A DNA stretch of 5,105 bases, from contig JAITES010000201.1 of assembly GCA_031281925.1 (NCBI GenBank), positions 1-5,105 of the forward strand, in the 5' to 3' direction. Position numbers and translations under genes: made by a program. This document shows, piece after piece, positions 1-5,105 of the stretch. Numbering within the stretch: position 1 is the first letter of the stretch; every line of letters starts with the position of its first letter. The notes below the pieces were generated by a model that saw nothing but the letters and a program-made list of their open reading frames with translations, was not told the origin of the DNA and searched no databases. Source of the DNA: Treponema sp. (lineage in GTDB: Bacteria; Spirochaetota; Spirochaetia; Treponematales; Breznakiellaceae).

Positions 1-1689
1 TGCCCCTTCCACAACGAAAAGACCCCCTCATTCACCGTAGATCCTGAGCGGAAGATGTACCACTGTTTCGGCTGCGGCCAGGGGGGCGGGATAATCAATT
101 TTGTCATGGAAATGGACAAGCTCTCCTTCCCCGAGGCGGTGGAAACCCTGGCCCGGCGTATGGGGATCGAAATAATCCGGGAAAACGGGGACTTTGAACA
201 AAAGGCCCCTGAAGAAGAGGGCAAAAAAGAGGAATTGGCGGAACTTTTTCGCCGGGTTTCCGTTACTTTTCATTATTTTTTGATGGAAAGAGATGAAGGG
301 AGCCTGGCAAAACAGTATATTATATCCAGGGGAATTAATCAGGACATGATTGAACGTTTCAGACTGGGGTATGCCCCGGCTGACCGGAGCTGGCTTTTTA
401 ATTTCCTGTCGAAAAAAGGTTACTCCCCCCAGTTCCTCGCCGGCACGGGGCTTTTTTCGGAACGTTACCCCCAATCGAGTTTTTTCTCCCATCGGCTCAT
501 GTTCCCCATTGCCGATCGCCAGGGCAGGACTGTGGCCTTTGGGGGCAGGATCCTCGAAGGGGAGGGGCCCAAATACCTCAACTCCCGGGAATCGGAACTG
601 TACAAAAAGGGGCAAACCCTCTTCGCCATCGATCTGGCCCTTCCGGAGATACGGAAAACCCGGGAAGTGTACCTGGCCGAAGGTTACATGGACGTAATAG
701 CCCTCCACCAGGCGGGGATACCCAACGCCGTGGCGCCCCTGGGAACCGCTTTTACCGACGAACAGGCAAAACTCCTCCGCCGCTGGGCGGAAAAAGCCTG
801 CCTGGTCTTCGATTCCGACCAGGCGGGACAAAACGCGGCGGTCAAAGGCATCCTCACCTGCCGGCGGAACGGCCTTTCCTGCGCGGTAGTGGTTCCCGGC
901 GAAGGGGGAGGGGAGGGGGAATTTAAAGATCCGGCGGATATTTTGCGTTATCAGGGGCCGGAGGCATTGCAAAACCGGATGAAATGTTTTATAATTGACT
1001 TTAATTATCTTATTTCCCGGAGCAGATCTCTGTACGATATTTCAGCGGCGGAGGGGAAGGCGAAAGCGGTGGCTTTTTTGTTTCCCTATTTTGACACCCT
1101 GGATTCGGATGTGTCACGGGATTCCTGTATCGGTGCTGTCGCGGCCGCCTTTGGGGCGGATAGAACGGCAATCTTGAACGATTACAACCGGAGGCGTAGC
1201 GGGGAAGAGGCAAGTCCCCAGGTAGTCCGGGTAGAAAGACCGGTACGGGCAAACGATGAGTTATACCTGTTGAGTATCGTGCTGGTCAATTTTCGCCTCT
1301 ACCCGAATTTCCGTAAAGTTGTCTCGATAGACGAGATAGAAGATCCCGCTGCCAAAGAACTCTTCATTGCCATGGAAGAGTCCTATATCAATGAGGAAGG
1401 GGGGGTTGATGATCTTATGGCCCGGATACCTTCGCCAGCCTTGCGGCAGTATGTGGCGGAGAAGGGGACATCAAAGGAATTTTTGAATGATCCGGAGCAG
1501 CTTGTTAAAGACGGAATAAAGAGAATCCGGCAAAAAAAGCTTAAACGCCGGCTCTCCGAAATTGTCGCGGAATTGCACAACCTGGAAAGCCGGGGGGAAG
1601 TTGCACCCGGAGGAATTCGGACGGATTCCCGAATCGAGGAGTTGCTTGTTGAAAAAATGCATATTGATACCGAATTGCGCCGATTGTAA
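1..1689 (+). CDS. dnaG: DNA primase DnaG (5'-truncated by the window edge)
   Basis: DnaG synthesises the short RNA primers for the lagging strand and works with the replicative helicase DnaB at the fork. The frame is open from base 1; its first codon is the Cys of the CPFH half of the CHC2 zinc finger. Ligands are visible at C1, H4, C22 and C25 (window residue numbers; HCFGCG follows FTVDPERKMY). By comparison with E. coli DnaG about 39 N-terminal residues are missing. The catalytic core follows: ERFRLGYAP (from 118), SHRLMFPI (about 163-170), PKYLNS (190-195), then the Toprim acidic residues EGYMDV (E227) and DSDQAG (D271, D273). Residues about 410-562 form a helical C-terminal domain, expected to bind DnaB. 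The 562 residues present plus the missing end give a normal length of about 600. No frameshift or missing catalytic residue is seen. The first ATG in the window (55) lies inside the zinc finger and is not the start. Confidence 0.98.
   Translation, partial: CPFHNEKTPSFTVDPERKMYHCFGCGQGGGIINFVMEMDKLSFPEAVETLARRMGIEIIRENGDFEQKAPEEEGKKEELAELFRRVSVTFHYFLMERDEGSLAKQYIISRGINQDMIERFRLGYAPADRSWLFNFLSKKGYSPQFLAGTGLFSERYPQSSFFSHRLMFPIADRQGRTVAFGGRILEGEGPKYLNSRESELYKKGQTLFAIDLALPEIRKTREVYLAEGYMDVIALHQAGIPNAVAPLGTAFTDEQAKLLRRWAEKACLVFDSDQAGQNAAVKGILTCRRNGLSCAVVVPGEGGGEGEFKDPADILRYQGPEALQNRMKCFIIDFNYLISRSRSLYDISAAEGKAKAVAFLFPYFDTLDSDVSRDSCIGAVAAAFGADRTAILNDYNRRRSGEEASPQVVRVERPVRANDELYLLSIVLVNFRLYPNFRKVVSIDEIEDPAAKELFIAMEESYINEEGGVDDLMARIPSPALRQYVAEKGTSKEFLNDPEQLVKDGIKRIRQKKLKRRLSEIVAELHNLESRGEVAPGGIRTDSRIEELLVEKMHIDTELRRL
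967..995 (+). promoter_or_regulatory. Possible sigma-70-type promoter inside dnaG
   Basis: TTGCAA (967-972), a 17-nt spacer and a perfect TATAAT (990-995) lie within the dnaG coding sequence in an AT-rich patch, about 700 nt upstream of rpoD. Internal promoters within dnaG that raise rpoD expression are known in E. coli. The -35 box matches the consensus at only 4 of 6 positions, and the stretch also encodes protein, so it may be coincidence. Confidence 0.25.
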
Positions 1690-1692
1690 GGA
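1688..1692 (+). promoter_or_regulatory. Shine-Dalgarno of rpoD overlapping the dnaG stop
   Basis: AAGGA begins inside the TAA stop codon of dnaG (1687-1689) and lies 9 nt before the ATG at 1702. It supports 1702 over the adjacent ATG at 1705. Ribosomes finishing dnaG would sit on this site, so translational coupling of the two genes is plausible. Confidence 0.7.
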
Positions 1693-1701
1693 ACACAAGA
1701 A

Positions 1702-3573
1702 ATGATGGATTTGCAAATTACCGAAACGATTCAGCTTACCGAAACCATTCACGTGGGCGAACCGGTCCAGGCCCTCAGGGACGTCCAAAATCCCCGGCCT
1801 GGCGATCCGTCTCAGGAACTGCCTGCCGCGGCCCAGGAAGAACTGTCAATTGATCCGGCGGTAATAAAGTTAATCAAATACGCCAAAGTAAAGAAGGCCC
1901 TCTCCTACGAAGAGCTTTCCGACTACCTGCCTGAACATATCACCAATACCGACAGGATTGAGCAGGTCTTGGCGTTGCTGGAAAAAAACAATATTCAACT
2001 TATCGAGGAAGAAAGCGCCGGGGAAGAGGATAGCGAACCCGAGACACGCAAAACCAAGGAAACCGAAAAGAAACGCCTGGTATACAACGATAAAGAATCC
2101 TCGGTGGACGACCCGATAAGGATGTACCTTCGGGAAATCGGCAGGGAAAATTTGCTTACCGCGGAACAGGAAGTGGAACTTTCCAAGCAGATGGAAGACG
2201 GGGAAAATATCATAAAGGGGGTGATAAAAAAGTCCGGAATGATCATCCCCGAATTTTACCATATCGCCCAGAAGGCCTTTTCCAAGAAGGATCTGCGGGA
2301 ACTCAACCTTTCCAAAAAAGAGATAACCGAACACATGACCGAGCGCCGCCGGCTCAATCAATTTTACAAGGAAACCTTACGGATAATCCTGGGAGATCTC
2401 AAGAACTACATTGATATTAAGCGGCGGCTCATTTCCCGGGGGGGAAATTTTTTTGAGGACAGGGAACTGGCGGATCTTAGGAACCGGATCATGGAAATTG
2501 TCAACAACGCGGAAATGCATCCGGAAGAAATCGCCGGTTTTTCCGAGAAATTTATCCAGGCCGCAAAAAAGATAAAGCGTTACAAGAAAGAACAGGAACG
2601 GATCGAGAAGCACCTGCGGGTGGCTTCCCTCAAGGAACTGCGAACTTTGGGCCGTTTTCTCACCATTAAGGAGGAACGGGAGCGGCTGGAAGCGGAACTG
2701 AGCCTCTCTTCCGACGAGATAAAAGAGAAGATCCGGCTTATCCAGGTAACGGAAAAGAAACTCCACCAGATGGAGGCGGAATTCGAGGAGCCCATCGAAA
2801 ACATCAACCAGATGGCCAAAGAGATAAGCCGGGGCCGGAACATGATGAAGAACGCCAAAGACCGGCTCATCAAGGCGAATCTCCGGCTGGTGGTCTCCAT
2901 CGCGAAAAAGTACACCAACCGGGGGCTCCATTTCTTCGACCTGGTACAGGAGGGGAATATCGGCCTCATCAAGGCGGTGGAGAAATTCGAGTACCAAAAG
3001 GGCTTCAAATTTTCTACCTACGCTACTTGGTGGATCAGGCAGGCTATAACCCGGTCTATCTCCGACCAGGCCCGGACCATCCGGGTACCGGTACACATGA
3101 TCGAGCAGATCAACAAGGTGGTTAGGGAAAGCCGGCAACTCATGCAGGTTCTGGGCAGGGAACCCACGGACGAGGAAATAGCCGAGCGCTTGGGCTGGAC
3201 CGCCCAGCGGGTCAAGTCGGTTAAAAACGTGGCCCGGGAGCCCATCAGTCTGGAAACTCCCATCGGGGAGGAGGAAGATTCCCTTTTGGGGGACTTTATT
3301 GAGGACAAGGATGTGGAGAACCCCGCCAGCCAGACCGCCTTTACCCTGCTTCAGGAACAGCTTTCCGGGGTACTTGCCACCCTGCCGGCCAGGGAGCAGG
3401 AGGTGTTGAAGATGCGTTTTGGCCTGGATGATGGCTACTCCCTCACTTTGGAAGAGGTGGGACTCTACTTCAACGTTACCAGGGAGCGGATCCGCCAGAT
3501 AGAAGCCAAGGCCTTAAGGCGGCTACGGCACCCCAAGCGGAGCCGGAAACTCAAGGATTATCTGGATCATTAA
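1702..3573 (+). CDS. rpoD: RNA polymerase primary sigma factor RpoD (sigma-70)
   Basis: This is the housekeeping sigma subunit, which directs core RNA polymerase to -10/-35 promoters. All regions of a group 1 sigma are visible in its 623 residues. A 50-residue low-complexity leader comes first. Region 1.1 is at about 51-103 (DPAVIKLIKYAKVKK, EELSDYLPE). Region 1.2 starts at about 136 (DDPIRMYLREIG). A charged, helical non-conserved region of about 200 residues follows. Region 2 spans about 376-455, with NLRLVVSIAKKYTNRG, DLVQEGNIGLIKAVEKF and the -10-reading STYATWWIRQAI (W443, W444). Region 3 begins near HMIEQINKV (from H465). Region 4 runs from about 558 and ends with the -35-reading helix-turn-helix VTRERIRQIEAKALRRLRHP (about 592-611). 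The presence of region 1.1 and the long non-conserved region rules out an alternative group 2-4 sigma. It lies 12 nt after dnaG, as in the macromolecular synthesis operon, so co-transcription is likely. Confidence 0.98.
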   Translation: MMDLQITETIQLTETIHVGEPVQALRDVQNPRPGDPSQELPAAAQEELSIDPAVIKLIKYAKVKKALSYEELSDYLPEHITNTDRIEQVLALLEKNNIQLIEEESAGEEDSEPETRKTKETEKKRLVYNDKESSVDDPIRMYLREIGRENLLTAEQEVELSKQMEDGENIIKGVIKKSGMIIPEFYHIAQKAFSKKDLRELNLSKKEITEHMTERRRLNQFYKETLRIILGDLKNYIDIKRRLISRGGNFFEDRELADLRNRIMEIVNNAEMHPEEIAGFSEKFIQAAKKIKRYKKEQERIEKHLRVASLKELRTLGRFLTIKEERERLEAELSLSSDEIKEKIRLIQVTEKKLHQMEAEFEEPIENINQMAKEISRGRNMMKNAKDRLIKANLRLVVSIAKKYTNRGLHFFDLVQEGNIGLIKAVEKFEYQKGFKFSTYATWWIRQAITRSISDQARTIRVPVHMIEQINKVVRESRQLMQVLGREPTDEEIAERLGWTAQRVKSVKNVAREPISLETPIGEEEDSLLGDFIEDKDVENPASQTAFTLLQEQLSGVLATLPAREQEVLKMRFGLDDGYSLTLEEVGLYFNVTRERIRQIEAKALRRLRHPKRSRKLKDYLDH

Positions 3574-3593
3574 AAAAATCCCTAGGGTTTTTT
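3574..3593 (+). terminator. Palindrome after rpoD; weak terminator or attenuator candidate
   Basis: An A run, CCCTAGGG (3580-3587) and a T run (3588-3593) form an inverted repeat with a single T/T mismatch (3579/3588), directly after the rpoD stop. Folded as RNA, the centre leaves at most two or three G-C pairs around a minimal loop, so the hairpin is weak. It may slow or partly end transcription between rpoD and the next gene, or simply be an A/T-flanked palindrome. It would work similarly in either direction. Confidence 0.3.
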
Positions 3594-3612
3594 ATCTGAT
3601 TTGTTTTTATAA

Positions 3613-3617
3613 GGGAG
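3613..3617 (+). promoter_or_regulatory. Shine-Dalgarno of the zinc-ribbon gene
   Basis: GGGAG lies 6 nt before the ATG at 3624, a good match and spacing. It favours 3624 over the in-frame ATG at 3630, two codons further on. Confidence 0.7.
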
Positions 3618-3623
3618 CGGTAA

Positions 3624-4463
3624 ATGGCGATGGATGAAGTGTTTGGTAAATTGAGGACCTTGCAGGATATACTTTCAGAAAAAATAAGCCTGGAGCATGA
3701 TATCCAGGAGATCCCCAAAATACTCGTGACCCAGGAGGAACTCCTCTCCCGGCTCAAGCGATCCTTTATCGAAAAAAACCAGGAATACGAAAAGGCGAAA
3801 AACGCGGAAAGCGAATTCAGGGCTCTTCTTTCCAACGCGGAAGTGATGCGGGAAGACGCCGAAAAAAACATGGATGTTATCAGTACCCAGCGGGAATACG
3901 AGGCCCTGGACAAGGAGATACGGGATTCAACCGAAAAGGAGCAACAGTACCGCAAGGACCTTCAGCGGGAGGAGCGGCTCATCTCGGATCTGGATGAACA
4001 GATGAAGCAGACCCAGGCTCTTATTGAACAGCAGGAAGCCGAACTTGCCGAACGCCGGGCGGGAATTGAGGCTGAGATCGCCGAAAAAAGGGCAAAGATA
4101 GACAGTCTGATTGTCCAGGAAAAAGAACTTACCCCGGATATGGACTCAGAGGTTTTGTTTAAGTTTGAGCGGATCATCCGGAACAAAATGGGCCGGGGTA
4201 TTGTGGCCATCAAAGGCGGGGTATGTATGGGCTGCCACATGATTTTACCCGCCCAGTTTGCCAATTCGGTCCGTTTGGGTGAAGAGATTGTGTTCTGCCC
4301 CTACTGTTCCCGGATCCTCTTTTACGAGGAGTCCGATGAGGAGGAAGATTTCTTCAATGCCGAGGATGCGGGAAGCCTTTCCGATCTGGACGATATTGAA
4401 GAGGAGGAATACGAAGAGGACGAGGAGGAAGAAGAAAAAGTCAATATAGACTATGAAGAGTGA
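3624..4463 (+). CDS. Coiled-coil/C4 zinc-ribbon protein (DUF164, FlgZ/CdsZ-like) with acidic tail
   Basis: The 279-residue protein has three parts. Residues about 5-185 are highly charged heptad-type sequence, predicted to be a long helical hairpin; they contain QREYEALDKEI (from 89), typical of this family. A zinc ribbon follows with C201-x2-C204 and C225-x2-C228 (VCMGCHMILP, FCPYCSRILF). The C-terminal 45 residues (235-279) hold 27 Asp/Glu and one Lys. There is no signal peptide or membrane segment, so it is probably cytoplasmic. Family knowledge: relatives include HP0958/FlgZ of Helicobacter pylori and CdsZ (CT398) of Chlamydia, which bind the sigma factor RpoN and take part in flagellar or type III secretion functions. 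Its position 50 nt after rpoD fits a link to transcription, but its partner in this organism is unknown. Family assignment is firm; function is inference. Confidence 0.9.
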   Translation: MAMDEVFGKLRTLQDILSEKISLEHDIQEIPKILVTQEELLSRLKRSFIEKNQEYEKAKNAESEFRALLSNAEVMREDAEKNMDVISTQREYEALDKEIRDSTEKEQQYRKDLQREERLISDLDEQMKQTQALIEQQEAELAERRAGIEAEIAEKRAKIDSLIVQEKELTPDMDSEVLFKFERIIRNKMGRGIVAIKGGVCMGCHMILPAQFANSVRLGEEIVFCPYCSRILFYEESDEEEDFFNAEDAGSLSDLDDIEEEEYEEDEEEEEKVNIDYEE

Positions 4464-4471
4464 GTAACCAA

Positions 4472-4971
4472 CGATGAACCAGGCTGCCGCGGGAGACCGT
4501 AAGAAAGCCCGTTTATCCGGGCATACGGCCTTCCCGAGGAAAGTCCGGGCTCCGCAGGGCATGATGCCGGGTAACTCCCGGGCGGAGGGTATGAATCTTC
4601 CGGCTTAAGGCCGGCGGATATTTATTGGCCTTCCGACAGATAGCGCAACAGAAAGGATACCGCCACCCAAGAGGTAAAAGGCTTGGCTTTTTGCGTTTGG
4701 GGGGTAAGGGTGAAATGGCGGGGTAAGAGCCCGCCTCGGCGGCGGCAACGCCGCCGGAACGATTCCGGTTCAGCCGGAAAACGGCAAGCCTCATCAGGAG
4801 CAAAATCAAGCGGCGCGAAGGGAGTTTCGGCTCCTTTGCCGGCGGCCCGCCGGTCAAGCGCGGGTAGATTGCGGGGTCAGTCCCAAAGGTCATCCGTAAG
4901 GTTCGGCCTAAGACAGATGGTGGCCAGGGCCGCCTCCGGCGGCCATACAGAACCCGGCTCATGGTTCATCG
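4472..4971 (+). ncRNA. rnpB: RNase P RNA, bacterial type A
   Basis: This is the catalytic RNA of RNase P, which removes 5' leaders from precursor tRNAs. The ends pair perfectly over 10 bp (4472-4481 with 4962-4971, helix P1). The conserved 5' core GAGGAAAGTCCGGGCTCC is at 4536-4553 and its partner ACAGAACCCGGC at 4947-4958, giving P4 with its bulged U. Also recognisable are P3 (4497-4528), GCAACAGAAAGG (from 4647), GGTAAGGGTGAAA (from 4703), P13 (GGCGGG/CCCGCC, 4717-4735), P14 with a GCAA tetraloop (4738-4755), GGAGCAA (4797-4803), the GGT that should contact tRNA CCA (4863-4865), and P18 with a GTAA tetraloop (4887-4909). The two GNRA loops and overall order match the E. coli plan. At about 500 nt it is longer than E. 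coli's 377 nt; the extra length sits in peripheral hairpins. It starts 8 nt after the zinc-ribbon gene. Exact mature ends are estimated from P1. Confidence 0.97.
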
Positions 4972-4977
4972 TTTTTT
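4950..4977 (+). terminator. Probable terminator at the rnpB 3' end
   Basis: Six T residues (4972-4977) follow the last P1 base directly. A local hairpin GAACC (4950-4954) / GGTTC (4963-4967) with an 8-nt loop lies 4 nt before the T run, but it is short and competes with P4 and P1. The T tract could therefore act together with this hairpin or with the P1 helix. It is the only terminator-like signal seen after rnpB. Confidence 0.4.
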
Positions 4978-4979
4978 AT

Positions 4980-5008
4980 ATGCAACAGATCTCTGGATAG
5001 AATATAAT
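4980..5008 (+). promoter_or_regulatory. Promoter-like boxes after rnpB (upstream pair)
   Basis: ATGCAA (4980-4985), 17 nt, then a perfect TATAAT (5003-5008) in AT-rich intergenic DNA. The -10 is ideal and the -35 is poor (3 of 6). A start near 5015 would give a leader of about 34 nt before the ATG at 5049. It overlaps the alternative pair at 5008-5036. Confidence 0.35.
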
Positions 5009-5036
5009 TGACTTAATAATAAAATTGGTATTTAAT
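5008..5036 (+). promoter_or_regulatory. Sigma-70-type promoter candidate after rnpB (downstream pair)
   Basis: TTGACT (5008-5013; 5 of 6 to consensus), 17-nt spacer, TTTAAT (5031-5036; 5 of 6). This is the best-matched promoter in the window by eye and points toward whatever gene lies downstream. Transcription from here would begin near 5043, leaving almost no leader if translation starts at 5049, so either the other box pair or a later start codon may be the real one. Confidence 0.45.
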
Positions 5037-5048
5037 CAGAGTCCAGTA

Positions 5049-5105
5049 ATGGTTGGGGATCGCAATTATTCCGGTTATAGTTCACGTATGCGCCAGGCTA
5101 AGACC
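5049..5105 (+). CDS. Possible 5' end of a downstream gene (19 codons, runs off the window)
   Basis: An ATG at 5049 opens 19 codons without a stop (MVGDRNYSGYSSRMRQAKT) to the window end, just after promoter-like boxes. The peptide is basic and hydrophilic, as in the cytoplasmic N-terminus of some membrane proteins, but nothing is recognisable. No good Shine-Dalgarno precedes it (only CAGAG), and a run of this length without a stop is expected by chance fairly often. A second in-frame ATG at 5088 is also possible. Treat as tentative. Confidence 0.3.
   Translation, partial: MVGDRNYSGYSSRMRQAKT

Noticed and set aside
28..972. Long open frame of 314 codons on the - strand
   Set aside because: It lies wholly antisense to the dnaG catalytic core, has no recognisable domain, and is explained by the codon bias of the real gene.
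2377..3138. Open frame of 253 codons on the - strand
   Set aside because: It is antisense to the conserved region 2 and non-conserved region of rpoD; the translation has no family features.
3608..3613. TATAAG as a -10 box for a promoter of the zinc-ribbon gene
   Set aside because: No acceptable -35 lies about 17 nt upstream, and the word overlaps the Shine-Dalgarno, so transcription would begin at or after the ribosome site.
4398..4440. Purine-rich GAG/GAA tract as a simple-sequence repeat element
   Set aside because: It is in frame and encodes the Glu/Asp tail with mixed GAG/GAA/GAC codons, so protein composition explains it.
4474..4608. Small + strand ORF starting at the ATG in the first bases of rnpB
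   Set aside because: Its bases form P1, P3 and P4 of RNase P RNA, and there is no Shine-Dalgarno before it.
4738..4755. GGCGGCG/CGCCGCC hairpin as an intrinsic terminator
   Set aside because: No T tract follows, and its GCAA loop and location fit helix P14 of RNase P RNA.
4513..4962. Open frames on both strands across 4513-5000
   Set aside because: The region is fully accounted for by rnpB; the Arg/Pro/Gly-rich translations are typical of structured GC-rich RNA genes read as protein.

Overview
The window reads as a block of chromosomal housekeeping genes, all on the + strand: DNA primase (dnaG, cut at its 5' end by the window edge), the primary sigma factor (rpoD), a coiled-coil/zinc-ribbon protein of the DUF164 type, and the RNA subunit of RNase P (rnpB). 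A short AT-rich segment with promoter-like boxes and a possible start of another gene follows. I see no transposase, phage gene, CRISPR array, tRNA or rRNA.

The source is probably a spirochaete close to Treponema. I recall the order dnaG - rpoD - zinc-ribbon protein from Treponema pallidum (around TP0492-TP0494). The base composition looks moderately GC-rich by eye, which would fit a higher-GC treponeme (termite-gut species, for instance) better than T. denticola. This placement is inference from memory, not from a search.

Layout: 1-1689 dnaG, starting exactly at the first zinc-ligand cysteine; 12-nt gap carrying the rpoD Shine-Dalgarno; 1702-3573 rpoD; 50-nt gap with a small palindrome; 3624-4463 zinc-ribbon protein with a very acidic tail; 8-nt gap; 4472-4971 rnpB, bounded by a perfect 10-bp closing helix (P1) and followed at once by a T tract; 4978-5105 AT-rich DNA with two overlapping promoter-like arrangements and 19 open codons running off the end.

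Together the genes supply replication priming, transcription initiation and tRNA 5' maturation, a variant of the 'macromolecular synthesis' arrangement known from rpsU-dnaG-rpoD in E. coli. The tight spacing suggests dnaG and rpoD are co-transcribed. The third gene, and possibly the rnpB precursor, may lie on the same transcript. No undescribed system is evident. The points most worth a second look are the enlarged rnpB with extra hairpins and a substitution in its P4 core, the way rnpB is tucked behind a coding gene, the acidic zinc-ribbon protein beside rpoD, and a TGCAA-N17-TATAATTGACTT pattern that occurs both inside dnaG and just after rnpB.
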